Positions 1-9,445 of a stretch of DNA of 50,257 nt are shown here, one piece after another (position 1 is the first letter of the stretch; each line of letters begins with the position of its first letter). Made by a program: the position numbers and the translations under genes. The notes beneath the pieces are model-generated. The model saw only the letters and a program-made list of their open reading frames with translations. It ran no database searches and had not been told where the DNA came from. Origin of the DNA: a bacterium (GTDB lineage: Bacteria; 4484-113; JAFGCY01); the NCBI GenBank assembly GCA_020849855.1, contig JADZFO010000032.1:1-50257 (forward strand), written 5' to 3'.

Positions 1-120
1 CGGATACCGTCCGGACATCCCGGCCGCCGATAGCCGTACGGGGGCACTGATCTACGGGCCAAGGTTGATGAAACCCTGCGGGGCGGGAAAGTGACTCCAC
101 GTACCTCGTAAACATACAAG

Positions 121-259
121 GGGCGGGATGAAATTCCCGCCCGGTGGCACCGATCTGCAATCGCTGGCTTAGGAGAAGAAGGGCGCGAATTCTATCGCGC
201 CCCAACGGGAAATGCCGGCTAAAGCCGGCGCGCCGATGGGATGCGGCCAGGGTGGCCGC
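121..259. repeat. Cluster of four GC-rich hairpins
   Basis: Positions 1-441 contain no gene I can support. Within them are four short perfect inverted repeats in a row: 121-142 (stem GGGCGGGA), 181-202 (stem GGGCGCGA), 214-229 (stem GCCGGCT) and 243-259 (stem GCGGCCA). The stem sequences differ but the geometry is the same, a 7-8 bp stem and a 2-6 nt loop. None is followed by a T tract, so they do not look like intrinsic terminators. They resemble REP-type palindromes. Confidence 0.6.
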
Positions 260-317
260 GCTCCAATTGAAAGCGGGGGATTGCGATGCGAGTAGCGGGT
301 TGCCGGGCGACCTGTTT

Positions 318-427
318 GCCGGGCGCACTCTGTGCGCCCCTACCCGGACGCCGGCACAGGGGCCGGCTGCGATGCGTATGCCGGAACGCCGGGCGCACTC
401 TGTGCGCCCCTACCCGGACGCCGGCAC
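318..427. repeat. Two direct 40-bp repeats, each with a hairpin
   Basis: The 40-bp unit at 318-357 recurs identically at 388-427, a 70-bp period. Each copy carries the hairpin GGGCGCA-CTCTG-TGCGCCC followed by CCTACC. The same architecture with a changed stem recurs at 10513-10531, which suggests one repeat family. The unit lies just downstream of the porin stop codon at 442. Confidence 0.75.
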
Positions 428-441
428 GGGGGCCGGCGCTA

Positions 442-1692
442 CTAAAAGCTCACATGGAACTCGGCGACGAAGCTGGTGTCCTCGTCGCGGCCATCGCTGA
501 CGTAATCGCCATACTTGCCGTGGCTCAGCTCCAGGCGCAGCTCGGCGATATCGCAAAGCTGGCGGCCGTACATCAGGGCATAGCGGTTTGTCGCATGGTC
601 GACAAACTCGCTGCTGTGCTGATAGCCCAGGGCCCAGGTGTCCAGCTCGCCGGGGTTGTGCGCCAGCTCAAAGTTCCAGGCCGCCGGCTGGTCGCCCAGC
701 TCGTCCGCATTGGCGTCCAGGTCGGCCGCGTCAAATGCCTGGGTCGCGCCGGTGTATTCCGCCAGCGCGTGCCAGCGGTTGGCATCCCAGTCGTACTGGC
801 CAAAGACGTTGATGCCGGGCACGCGGCCGGAGACCGGGCTTTCCACCACGCCGAAATCGTGGTTGCCCAGGTGGCTGATATAGCCCAGGCTGAAACGGTG
901 GCCGTCATGGCACTCGTCGGCCTCGCGCTTTGACACATCCCACCACAGGCAGTACTCGTCCAGCTTCTTGCGGCTGCTTTCATCGTCGTCCGGCAGCATG
1001 TTGCCGTAGACCTCAACGTCGGGGTTGACCAGCCAGGCGCTGAGCCCGTAGCGCTCCTGCTCCACGCCAATACCAATACCCTTGGCGGTGGTGATGCCAA
1101 GGTCGTTGGTCGCGCTGTAAGTCGGGAAGTAGCTGTTGGTATCGGCGAAGGGCAGCGCGATCTGGCCCATCTGGGCAAAGAAGCCATTGTCCGGGTGCTG
1201 ATAGCGGCCCCAGGCCTCGTAGAGGGTCACGGTGTCGTCATCGTCGTCCACGTTAAGGCTGAAGTGTCCGCTCCAGCTGTCCTTGCAGGCAATGTCCCAG
1301 CCGAACTCGCCGTAGTAAAGATCGAAGTCCGAAACGCTACCCTGGCTCTCGCCGCCGCCGGTCTCGAACCACTGGCCCTGGAGCTGGAAGTCGCCGAACA
1401 TCTTCACGTCCACGGCATCTTCATCCGGCTCCGGTTCCTCGCAATCCTCGCCGTCCTCGCCGGCTTCCGGATCCGCGGGCTTTTCAAGCTGGGCCAGGCG
1501 GGCCTCCAGCGCGGCGATGCGCGCCAGCAGCTCGCTGTCCCCTGTGGCCGCGGTATCCGCGGCGGCTGCCGCAGCAGCACTGTCCTGCCCCTCTGCCTGC
1601 GCCGGCTCGGCAGCCTGCGCCGCGGCAGGGATGAGCAAGGCGCCCAGCGCCGCTCCGGCCAGTATCCACTTCAGCTGTGAAGACCTGTTCAT
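442..1692 (-). CDS. Outer-membrane porin, LbtU/OprP-like
   Basis: This is a 416-residue predicted outer-membrane beta-barrel. A signal peptide occupies about residues 1-27 (hydrophobic core, then AAAQA/AEP). A short coiled-coil heptad segment follows at about 53-71, then a very acidic linker, then alternating amphipathic strands ending in a terminal Phe (HVSF), the usual signal for outer-membrane insertion. The order short coiled coil, barrel, and internal 'GQIALPFADTNSY' segment recalls the LbtU siderophore-porin family, but substrate cannot be read from sequence. It is the last gene of a minus-strand cluster, 46 bp after the interrupted chemoreceptor, and could be co-transcribed with it. 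Acidic patches (a run of five Asp, EDGEDCEEPEPDED) might suit cation or calcium binding; this is inference. Confidence 0.7.
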   Translation of the reverse strand: MNRSSQLKWILAGAALGALLIPAAAQAAEPAQAEGQDSAAAAAAADTAATGDSELLARIAALEARLAQLEKPADPEAGEDGEDCEEPEPDEDAVDVKMFGDFQLQGQWFETGGGESQGSVSDFDLYYGEFGWDIACKDSWSGHFSLNVDDDDDTVTLYEAWGRYQHPDNGFFAQMGQIALPFADTNSYFPTYSATNDLGITTAKGIGIGVEQERYGLSAWLVNPDVEVYGNMLPDDDESSRKKLDEYCLWWDVSKREADECHDGHRFSLGYISHLGNHDFGVVESPVSGRVPGINVFGQYDWDANRWHALAEYTGATQAFDAADLDANADELGDQPAAWNFELAHNPGELDTWALGYQHSSEFVDHATNRYALMYGRQLCDIAELRLELSHGKYGDYVSDGRDEDTSFVAEFHVSF

Positions 1693-1738
1693 ACTCCGCC
1701 CCGATGTGATGTTCTGTTTCCCGGTAACAGCCCGGGCC

Positions 1739-3442
1739 TTAAACCTGGAAGCGCTTCACCAGCGCATGCAGCTCGCCGCTGAGCTGTGAAAGGGAATCCG
1801 CATCGTCTGCAATCAGGCGGATCTCGCCCGCCTGGACTTCAGTGGCCGCGCTGACTCGCTCGGCGCTGCCGGCGTTCTCATCCGCCAGTTCGTTGACGGA
1901 TTCCACCACCGACAGGACCTCCAGAGTGGAGGCGTTCATCTGCTGCGCCGCGGCACTGATGGCCTGGATTTTCACGTTGAGGGCATCGACTGCGCCAACG
2001 ATCTGGCCCAGCAGGCGCGAGGCGTCAGTAACCGTCGCCGCCCCGCTGGCCACTTCGCTTTCGCTGCGCTGCATGGCCTACAGGGCGCTGCCCATTTCGT
2101 CCTCGATGCCCTGCACCAGGCTGGTTATCGAGCCGGCGGCGGTGTTGCTTTCCTCGGCCAGTTTGCGCACTTCCTCGGCCACCACCGCAAAGCCGCGCCC
2201 GGCGTCACCGGCGCGGGCCGCCTCAATGGCGGCGTTAAGGGCCAGCAGGTTGGTCTGGTCAGCGATGCCGGCAATGATGCTGATGAAATCGTTGATCCGG
2301 CTGGTCTTGCTGCCCAGGGACTGCACCATGGAGGCCGTGCGCTTCACGCTCAGGGCGGCCCGGTCGATCAGGGTGACGGCCTCGCCCGCGCTGGTCTGGC
2401 TCTCGCGGCCCTGGGCCGCGGCCTGTGAAGCGTAGACGGCGATTTCCTCAATGTCGCGGGCGACGGATTCCACTGCGGCGCTGTTCTGGGTCAGGCACTC
2501 CTGGGCGCCGCCGGCCGAGCGCTGCATGCGGGCCGAGCTGCCCTGCAGGACGCCCAGCACGCGGCTTACTTCCGAGAGCTGCTGATGCGCTTCAGCGGAG
2601 GTGCCGGCAAGATGGCCCGAGGTGAGGGCCAGCCTTTCGGCCGCGGAGATCAGGCGCTGGATCAGCTGGGCGAGCCGCTCGGCCGTGCTGTCCGCCGCCA
2701 GGGCAATGCGTGTCAGTTCGTCCTGGCGGTTGATGCGCCTGTCACCGCTGAGGCAGCGCACCCGCAGGTCGCCGCTGCTCATGCTTTCCAGCGCGGAGAC
2801 GATGCTCTGGACCTGGCGCGAGAGGCTGCGCGTGATGGTCAGGGCCATCAGCAGGCTGAGGACAAAGGCGAAGGCCATGGTCAGCAGCTGCAGCAGGGCC
2901 ACCTTGCGGCCCAGGCTGGCTTCGGCCTGCATGCCGGTTTCAAGCTGGCGCAGGTTGCCGGCCTCGATCTCGCCGACAATCGACACCACCGCGCCGAGCA
3001 GTTCATCCACCCGCTGCTTGATCGGCCGCAGTTCCTCGATGGAATGGCCGGCTGCCAGTGCCGGGATGAGCTGTTCGTCGAGCACGCTGTTCAGCTCGTC
3101 GTCGGACTGCTCCATGCGCTCCATCGCTTCGCGTTCCTCGGCGCTCTCCAGCACCGCGACCAGTCTCGCGCTGCAATCCTCGTGCAGCTCCTCGAGCTGG
3201 GCAAACTGGTCCAGCTCGGCGATGCTGCCCTTGATGATGGCCGCACTGATGATCGGTTCATGGCGCAGGGTGAGGTACTGGAACTCGCGGGCCGTCTCCA
3301 GCTTGAGGGCCAGGCTGCGGCTGCGCTGCACCGCCTGGTCCTTGGCCTGGTTGAAGAAATACAGAGCTGCGTTGGCGCCCAGCAGCAGCAGGATCAGTAC
3401 TGCAAAGCTCGCCATCAGCCGTTGTGTGAAAGTCATTTGCAT
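1739..3442 (-). pseudogene. Methyl-accepting chemotaxis protein split by an in-frame TAG
   Basis: The reading frame from 3442 runs as a chemoreceptor: TM1 about residues 8-30, a helical periplasmic sensor of about 155 residues, TM2 about 181-204, HAMP-like segment, then the signalling domain with the hairpin tip ([19 protein letters not shown]). It meets TAG at 2078-2080, after residue 454. The same frame continues to 1739 for the remaining signalling helix, ending LVKRFQV; the upstream paralogue ends IIQRFKV. The codon next to TAG aligns with Leu-Met in the paralogue, so a single CAG or TTG to TAG change is the simplest cause. A Shine-Dalgarno-like GGGAG lies 6 nt before ATG 3442. The truncated product would lose one strand of the cytoplasmic coiled coil and probably not signal. 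Readthrough or a sequencing error are alternatives. Confidence 0.75.
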
Positions 3443-3473
3443 TGCGGGCTCCCAATGGTCCTGGCAGCAGGCC

Positions 3474-5654
3474 TCAGACCTTGAAACGCTGGATGATCAG
3501 CTGCAGATCCTGTGAGAGCTGCGCCAGGGCGCCGGCGCTGGCGGAGATCTGCTGCATGCTGGCGGTCTGCTCCTCGGTGGCCGCGCCGACCTCCTCGCAG
3601 GAGGCGGAGTTCTGCTCCGCCACGGCGCTGAGGGACTGCATAGAGTTCACCACCTCGCCGGTGCTGGAGGCGATCTTCTCGGCGGCGGTGTTGATGGCCT
3701 GGACCTTGGAGCTGACCTCCTCGATGCCCCGGACCATCCGGCTGAGCACTTCGCTGGTGCCCAGCACGGACTGCACGCCCGCGCCGACCTCTTCGTCGCT
3801 GCGCTCCATCAGGCTGAGCGTGCTGTTCATCTCATGCTCAATGCCCTGGACCAGGCGCGTGATGTTCACGGCGGCGCTGTTGCTTTCCTCGGCCAGTTTG
3901 CGCACTTCCTCGGCCACGACGGCGAAGCCGCGCCCGGCGTCACCGGCGCGGGCGGCCTCGATTGCCGCGTTAAGGGCCAGCAGGTTGGTCTGGTCGGCGA
4001 TGCCGGTAATGATGCTGATGAAGTCGCCGATCTGGCGGGTCTTTTCGCCCAGTGTGTGGACGACCTTGGTGGTGCTCTGCAGGTTTGTCGCGGCCCGGGT
4101 GATGACGTCCACGGCCTCATCCGCATTGCGGCGGCCTTCCTGGCCTTCGTTCACGGCTTTCTCTGCAAAGCTGGCGACTTCGGTTATGTCGCCAACGACG
4201 AGGCGCACAAAGCTGTTCGCCGACTCCAGGTTGCCCTGGGCATAGCTGATGCTGCTTGTGGTTTCCTGGGCCCCGCGGGCCACGTCCTGCACAGTGGCGC
4301 TGACCTGCTGCACCGCGCGGCTGGTCTCATCGGCGCCGGCCGCCAGTTCCTGGCTGGCGCTGGAGACCTGCACGACAGCTTCCTCGACCTGCTGGATCAG
4401 GCGCTTGGTGTTGTTCTTCATCTCGATGAAGGACTCGTTCATGCGCCCGATCTCGTCGCTGGCCTTCATGTGCGGCAGGATGATGGTGAAGTCGCCCTCG
4501 CTCATCAGCTGCGCGGCCGAGGCCAGCTTGCGCAGCGGGCCGGCGACGCGCACGCCGATCAGCCAGCCGACCAGCCCGATAAGCAGGCTGGACGCGCCCA
4601 GCAGTGTCAGCAGCAGGCTGCGGGTATGGAAGACCGCCGCCGAGAACTCCTGGCGCGGTATGCTCAGCAGCACGCCCCAGTTCATGCCCGGGAAGCCCAG
4701 CGCGCCGCGCAGGTGGGCGAAGCCCGAGACATCCTCGCGGCCGTCCACCGGGTCGCGGTTGATCATGGCGCCGCTTTCGCCCTGGGACAGCTTCTGCGCG
4801 GCAACATGGCCTTCATCCAGCAGGTTGACCTTGAACAGGGTGTTCTCCAGGTCACGCTGGAACTCCTCTGTCTTGCTGTCGAGCGGGTCGTAGGACACCA
4901 GCAGGCGTCCCTCACCGTCCAGCAGGTACATCTCAACGCCGGCATGGCCCTCGGCCTTCATCTGCTGATAGGCGGAGACAAAGAAGTCCTCCACCAGGCT
5001 GAAGCGGGCGCGGTTGCTCCAGACGGCGATGGTGCGGCCCTGTGCATCCTTGACCGGCGCGGAGAATCCAAGCGCCAGGCCTGTGTCGCCGGGATAGGCC
5101 CGCTTGACATCCTCATCGATCTGCACGTCCTCCACGAATGTGCCATCGGCCGTATCGTTGCCGGGGGCCGCGTAAGGCATGCTGTTGTAGAAGTCGCCGC
5201 TCATGCAGGCCTTGAACCAGGGCGCCTGGGCGTAGTTCTGCTGATATACAAATGAACTGTCAATGTCCTGGCCGCTGTTGTCCTTTGAGTTCACCGCGAT
5301 GACGCGGCCCGAAGTGTCGACCAGGATGCTGAGGAAATAGAAGTCGTAGGCATCGTTGTACTGGTTCATCACGCGGGTGATGGCATTGGCCGAGGGCTCG
5401 CTCTGGTACCAGGAAGACTGGTCCTGGATCACCGAGTTGAAGCCGAAGGCCTGCACATCGCCATAGCGTTCGAAGAGGTTGCGGTCGATCTTGTCGGCCA
5501 GCTGGACCGCGGCGGTCTGCATTCCGCTCAGGCCGCTGTGCTCGATTTCCTGCGTGGATTGGAAGGCCACTGCGGCAATCAGCGCCGCCGGCGGCACCCC
5601 AAAGAGCAGCAGCAGCGCGGCCAGCTTTGTACCGACACCAAGCTTGATGGTCAC
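3474..5654 (-). CDS. Methyl-accepting chemotaxis protein with dCache-type sensor
   Basis: A 726-residue transmembrane chemoreceptor. TM1 is about residues 9-31. A large periplasmic sensor spans about 35-340, with double-Cache features ([51 protein letters not shown]). TM2 is about 346-368, HAMP about 369-422, and the signalling domain about 440-726 with the invariant tip [19 protein letters not shown] at roughly 555-575. No CheR-tethering pentapeptide is seen at the C-terminus. The start is GTG (5652-5654), with AGGGG a few bases before it. It lies 31 bp upstream of a paralogous, interrupted receptor, and the two are nearly identical at DNA level over the tip (about 2149-2290 and 3879-4020), suggesting recent duplication or gene conversion. 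The Cache ligand is unknown; many bind amino or carboxylic acids. Confidence 0.95.
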   Translation of the reverse strand: MTIKLGVGTKLAALLLLFGVPPAALIAAVAFQSTQEIEHSGLSGMQTAAVQLADKIDRNLFERYGDVQAFGFNSVIQDQSSWYQSEPSANAITRVMNQYNDAYDFYFLSILVDTSGRVIAVNSKDNSGQDIDSSFVYQQNYAQAPWFKACMSGDFYNSMPYAAPGNDTADGTFVEDVQIDEDVKRAYPGDTGLALGFSAPVKDAQGRTIAVWSNRARFSLVEDFFVSAYQQMKAEGHAGVEMYLLDGEGRLLVSYDPLDSKTEEFQRDLENTLFKVNLLDEGHVAAQKLSQGESGAMINRDPVDGREDVSGFAHLRGALGFPGMNWGVLLSIPRQEFSAAVFHTRSLLLTLLGASSLLIGLVGWLIGVRVAGPLRKLASAAQLMSEGDFTIILPHMKASDEIGRMNESFIEMKNNTKRLIQQVEEAVVQVSSASQELAAGADETSRAVQQVSATVQDVARGAQETTSSISYAQGNLESANSFVRLVVGDITEVASFAEKAVNEGQEGRRNADEAVDVITRAATNLQSTTKVVHTLGEKTRQIGDFISIITGIADQTNLLALNAAIEAARAGDAGRGFAVVAEEVRKLAEESNSAAVNITRLVQGIEHEMNSTLSLMERSDEEVGAGVQSVLGTSEVLSRMVRGIEEVSSKVQAINTAAEKIASSTGEVVNSMQSLSAVAEQNSASCEEVGAATEEQTASMQQISASAGALAQLSQDLQLIIQRFKV

Positions 5655-6077
5655 AACATGCCCCTATAACTGAGTTCGCCCCTGCTATTTCGGCAAGAAA
5701 ACAGTCATTCTTGAAGGGTCTTGCTCAAGACTTGAATCTCTATGGCATTTTCCTATTCTGTCTGGAATGAACTGCGTTAGCTGTTTAAATGAAGTGAGCC
5801 ATCGATTCTGGTGCAGCCATTGGGCACACTTCAGCTCCGGACGGCTGCTGAAAGGCTGCCCGGAAACCACAGTCCGAACTGAGTGCCTGTAAACCAGGTC
5901 TGGGCTAAGCACTTGTTTCCTGCAGATTCAGCGCCAGGCACTCCACAATTGCACAGAAGTGCCGATGCAGTATCTGAACAAAGAGAGTGTGTACCCGACT
6001 GCACCTCTTGTGGCTGCATGCCTGTCCGTATACTGCTCCATTCACTTGAACAGGTGGCAAAGTCTCAGGAGGTCGAT
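5655..6077. other. Divergent intergenic region, chemoreceptor operon / response regulator
   Basis: This 423-bp spacer is AT-richer than its surroundings and separates the minus-strand receptor operon from the plus-strand response regulator. The frame of the regulator is open back to 5883, but that segment lacks a recognisable domain and a good ribosome site. I therefore treat it as non-coding. It must hold promoters for both directions; no clear pair of -35/-10 boxes was found. Confidence 0.5.
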
Positions 6078-6539
6078 TTGAGCATTGTCTTCAGCTCCGA
6101 GCCCGCCGGGGAGCGCTCCGAAGGGCCGCGGGCCCTGATCATTGATGATTCGATGCTGTTCAGGCGCAGCATGGCCCGCCTGCTTGAATCTGAGGGCCTG
6201 CGGGTGGCGGGCAATGCCCCCGGCGGCGTGCTGGGCGCTGAACTGGCCATCAGTCTGAGGCCGGATCTGATAATGGTCGACCACAACATGCCGGATATGA
6301 ATGGCGTACAAACCCTGAAGGTCATCCGCGACGCCGGGGTGAAGTCCAGGGTCATCGTCTGCACCTCAGAGATCACGCTTGAGTCCAGCCAGGACTACGC
6401 CCTGCTTGGCGCCGATGCGATCTTTATAAAGCCCATCCCCCTGCATGCCTTTCGCCGCGTCCTGCGTAACGCCTTCAGGCTTGAAGCCGAGGCCAGCGAA
6501 AAGCACAATGATGGCTACAGCTCCGCCGGCGGTGGCTAG
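6078..6539 (+). CDS. Single-domain response regulator (CheY-like)
   Basis: A stand-alone receiver of 153 residues. The acidic pocket is Asp23-Asp24 (LIIDDSM), the phospho-acceptor is Asp68 (MVDHNMPDMNG), the switch Thr/Ser is at 96-97 (VCTSE) and the conserved Lys is Lys118 (FIKPI). No output domain follows, only about 25 polar residues. The start is chosen as TTG 6078 because AGGAGG (6067-6072) lies 5 nt before it; starts further upstream (ATG 5883 or 6019) would add sequence with no domain. It is divergent from the chemoreceptor pair, so a role in signal relay from those receptors is likely. No CheA or CheW is present in this window to confirm it. Confidence 0.9.
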   Translation: MSIVFSSEPAGERSEGPRALIIDDSMLFRRSMARLLESEGLRVAGNAPGGVLGAELAISLRPDLIMVDHNMPDMNGVQTLKVIRDAGVKSRVIVCTSEITLESSQDYALLGADAIFIKPIPLHAFRRVLRNAFRLEAEASEKHNDGYSSAGGG

Positions 6540-6551
6540 AAGGGAGGGAGG

Positions 6552-9416
6552 CTAGAACAGGCCCAGCTGCACCGCCTGGCGCGCGCGGTCGCGGCTTTCC
6601 CGCCGCGCCTCCTCCAGTCCGGCGAGGATCTCCCGTGCACGCAGAACCACACTTTCAGGCAGACCGGCCAGCGCGGCGACATCAATGCCGAAACTGTCCG
6701 AGGCCGCGCCAGCGATAACCCTGTAGGTAAAGACAAAGCTGCCGGCATCGCTCTGGCCCTCCCGCAGCACCTCCACCTGGTGGTTCGCGCAGCGCGGCAG
6801 CACCAGGGGCAGGTCCGTCAGTTCGAAAAAGTGCGTGGCGAATAAGGTCAGCGGCCGCGCGCTGTGCTCATGCAGGAACTCCAGCACGGCCTTGGCGATC
6901 GAGATGCCGTCGTAGGTGCTGGTGCCGCGGCCGACCTCATCCAGGATCACCAGGCTGCCGGGGCCGCAGGTGGCCAGGATCTCCGCCGTCTCCAGCATCT
7001 CGACCATGAAGGTGCTGTGACCGCGGGCGAGCTGGTCCTGGGCGCCGACGCGGGTATAGATGCGGCGCAGCAGCGGCAGACGCGCGCTTTCCGCCGGCAC
7101 GAAGGAGCCGCACTGGGCCAGCAGGCAGAGCAGGGCCACCATCCTCAGGTAGCTGCTCTTGCCGCCCATGTTTGGCCCGGTCAGCAGCATCACCTGCTGG
7201 CGCTCGCTGTCCAGATAGCAGTCGTTTGGCGTGTAGTAGCGGCTGCCGAGCTGGGCCTCGATCAGAGGATGGCGGCCGTTGACGATTTCGAGAACGGCAG
7301 ATGATGAGGCGGGCTCCTTGCCTTCTTGTTCGCGTCCTGAGTCCTGTGTCCTGAGTCCTGAAGAGCTGTCGGTGGCAGCATCTTCATTCCCTGCCTTCAG
7401 CATGGTCGCGCTCGTCCGAGCCGGATTGCCTGCCTCGTGGGAACTGGTCTCCGATCCAGGACTCAGGACTCGGGACTCAGGACTCTCCAGCGGGACTCGG
7501 GACTCAGGACTCTCGTCACAGGCAAGCATTGGCCTGACCCACGATCCTTCCCTTGCAACAATTGCGAAACTAACCAGCACATCCGCCTCCGCAGCCGCCT
7601 GCATCGCCTGGGCGATCGGGCCGGAGTGCTCGAGGGTCTGCTGGCAGAGGCTTTCAAAGATCTCGCGCTCGCGGGCCAGCAGGCGGCCACCGGAGTCCCG
7701 GGCATCGGCCTCGCGGGCCTGCAGCTCCGGCGTCACAAAGCGCTCGGCATTCACCAAAGTCTGGCGGCGCTGATAGTCCGCCGGCACCTGGGCCAGCGAG
7801 CCCTTGCCAATCTCGATGAACCAGCCGAAGGCATCGGTATGCTTGACCTTCAGGGTGCGGATCCCGCTGCGCTCGCGCTGGGCCGCCTCGTAATCGCGAA
7901 ACCACTGCGCGCCGCCGCCGGCCAGGGCCCGCAGCTCGTCCACCCGGCTATCCACCCCGCTGCGGATCACATTGCCCTCGGAGGGGCGCAGGGGCGGGTC
8001 ATCGCTGAGGCTGTGGCTGAGCAGCGCCCCCAGTGCCTCGAAGTCGCCGATCTGCGCGCCCAGGCTTTGCAGGAAGGCGGACCCGCAGGCGCGCAGCAGA
8101 CCGCCCAGCTCGCCCAGCGGCGCCAGCGAATCAGCCAGCGCGCGCAGCTCCTTGGGATTGGAGCGCCCGAGGCTCAGGCGGCCGAGGATGCGCTCAAGGT
8201 CCTGCAGGCGGGCGAGCTGCGGCTCGATCTGTTGGCCCAGACCGCGGCTGGCCAGCAGCTCCTCGATGGCCGCGTGCCGCGCTTCAATCTCCTCGCGGCG
8301 GCTGAAGGGCGAGGCCAGCAGACGCCGCAGGCGGCGCTTGCCGGGGGCGGTGCGCTGACGGCAGAGCAGCTCAAAGAGGCTGGCCGGCCCGGCGCCCGCG
8401 CCCTCATCCCCGCCCGGCAGCACGTTCAGGTGCGCCAGGGTGCGCGGGTCCAGCTGCAAGAAGCCCTCCAGGGGCTGCAGCCGCGGATAGAGCTTCAGCT
8501 CGCCAACCTTGAAGGTTTCGCGCAGATAGCGCGCGGTGGCGAAGAGCGCGGCCTGCGCCGCGGGCCTGCCGTCAAGGCCGAAGGCGGCCAGCGAACTTAG
8601 CCTGAAGTAGCGCAGCAGATAGCCCTCGCAGTCGGCCTCCGGTGGCAGGGACTCATAGCTGTGCAGGGCCGGCTGGATCAGCGCGCTGGACAGGCCGGAG
8701 CGCAGCAGGGCCATGAAGCCCTCATCCGCGCGCAGGCCCGCCGGCAGCAGGATCTCCGCCGGCCGGGCGCGCAGCAGGATTTCGACGATTCTTTGCAGGG
8801 CTGGGTCTTGACCCAGCCTGGCTGTCGTGGGCGGGTCAGCTCCCGGCCTGAGGGCTGCGGGCGGGTCAGGACCCGCCCCTACTTCATAGAGCTCCACCTG
8901 CCCGCCGGAACTTTCCAGCAGGGCTGCGCTATAGACCGGGCTGGCGGCGGAGCCGCGGATGGCCACCGCGCCAAGGTAGTTCCCGCGGTCCTCGGCCAGG
9001 TACTCGTCCTCGACCAGGGTGCCGGCGGTGATCAGCCGCGTCACCGCGCGCTCCACAAGGCCTTTGGCCTCGGAGGCGTCCTCGGTCTGCTCGCAGATTG
9101 CCAGCACCTCGCCGGCGGCGACGAGGCGCTTGATGTAGCGCGCGGCGGAGTGGTGCGGCACGCCGCACATCGCCACCTTGTAATCCTTGGCGCAGCCGCG
9201 GGCGGTGAGGGTCAGGCCCAGCAGGCGCGAGACCTTCACCGCATCAGGGCCGAACATCTCATAGAAATCGCCCAGGCGGTAGAGCAGCAGGGCCTGCGGG
9301 TACTGCTGCTTGATCTCCACATACTGGCGGAAGAGCGGCGTGAGGGCCGGCAGGTCGATGGCCGTGCCAAGCGGATCTAGCGGAAAGTCCTCATGCACGC
9401 CGGGGGGGAGATTCAC
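6552..9416 (-). CDS. mutS: DNA mismatch repair protein MutS
   Basis: MutS recognises mispairs and recruits MutL. The mismatch-binding Phe-x-Glu is F51-Y-E53 (GDFYEMFG). The Walker A loop GPNMGGKSS is at about residues 747-755, Walker B is LVILDEVGRGTSTYDG, and the ATPase His lies in THFFEL. At 954 residues it is about 100 longer than typical MutS (about 850). Two repeat-derived insertions explain the excess: about residues 178-207 in the connector domain and about 633-700 just before the ATPase domain. Both keep the frame. Start is GTG 9414-9416 with a perfect TATAAT 6 nt upstream and no Shine-Dalgarno, so a leaderless mRNA is likely. No mutL is nearby. Confidence 0.97.
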   Translation of the reverse strand: MNLPPGVHEDFPLDPLGTAIDLPALTPLFRQYVEIKQQYPQALLLYRLGDFYEMFGPDAVKVSRLLGLTLTARGCAKDYKVAMCGVPHHSAARYIKRLVAAGEVLAICEQTEDASEAKGLVERAVTRLITAGTLVEDEYLAEDRGNYLGAVAIRGSAASPVYSAALLESSGGQVELYEVGAGPDPPAALRPGADPPTTARLGQDPALQRIVEILLRARPAEILLPAGLRADEGFMALLRSGLSSALIQPALHSYESLPPEADCEGYLLRYFRLSSLAAFGLDGRPAAQAALFATARYLRETFKVGELKLYPRLQPLEGFLQLDPRTLAHLNVLPGGDEGAGAGPASLFELLCRQRTAPGKRRLRRLLASPFSRREEIEARHAAIEELLASRGLGQQIEPQLARLQDLERILGRLSLGRSNPKELRALADSLAPLGELGGLLRACGSAFLQSLGAQIGDFEALGALLSHSLSDDPPLRPSEGNVIRSGVDSRVDELRALAGGGAQWFRDYEAAQRERSGIRTLKVKHTDAFGWFIEIGKGSLAQVPADYQRRQTLVNAERFVTPELQAREADARDSGGRLLAREREIFESLCQQTLEHSGPIAQAMQAAAEADVLVSFAIVAREGSWVRPMLACDESPESRVPLESPESRVLSPGSETSSHEAGNPARTSATMLKAGNEDAATDSSSGLRTQDSGREQEGKEPASSSAVLEIVNGRHPLIEAQLGSRYYTPNDCYLDSERQQVMLLTGPNMGGKSSYLRMVALLCLLAQCGSFVPAESARLPLLRRIYTRVGAQDQLARGHSTFMVEMLETAEILATCGPGSLVILDEVGRGTSTYDGISIAKAVLEFLHEHSARPLTLFATHFFELTDLPLVLPRCANHQVEVLREGQSDAGSFVFTYRVIAGAASDSFGIDVAALAGLPESVVLRAREILAGLEEARRESRDRARQAVQLGLF
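7334..7512. repeat. Heptamer inverted-repeat element inserted in mutS
   Basis: Four GTCCTGA-type heptamers (7334-7361) face seven AGGACTC/GGGACTC heptamers (7458-7485 and 7492-7512) across about 96 bp of unrelated sequence. The arms are complementary and would form a long RNA stem in the mutS message. The insert is read in frame as Ser-Pro-Glu-Ser-Arg-Val-type repeats between the MutS core and ATPase domains. The heptamer unit gives a 21-nt, 7-residue period, so copy number can change in threes without a frameshift. Confidence 0.8.
8799..8882. repeat. Palindromic repeat pair inserted in mutS connector domain
   Basis: Two hairpins lie inside the coding sequence: 8799-8818 (GGCTGGGTC-TT-GACCCAGCC) and 8859-8878 (GGGCGGGTC-AG-GACCCGCCC), the second followed by CCTAC. 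They encode a Pro/Ala/Gly-rich stretch at about MutS residues 178-207 that other MutS proteins lack. The trailing CCTAC matches the hairpins at 318-427 and 10513. Confidence 0.65.
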
Positions 9417-9422
9417 CCGGGG

Positions 9423-9428
9423 ATTATA
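9423..9428 (-). promoter_or_regulatory. -10 box of mutS (leaderless)
   Basis: A perfect TATAAT on the minus strand ends 6 nt before GTG 9416. Transcription would begin at or within a base or two of the start codon. No ribosome-binding site could fit. Confidence 0.65.
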
Positions 9429-9445
9429 TGAGGCGGGGCGGTGCT

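Noticed and set aside
121..427. CRISPR array
   Set aside because: The hairpins differ in sequence and are unevenly spaced; the two 40-bp repeats have a single 30-bp gap and no cas genes are present.
5883..6077. N-terminal 65-codon extension of the response regulator
   Set aside because: No domain or ribosome site; AGGAGG with TTG 6078 is a better start.
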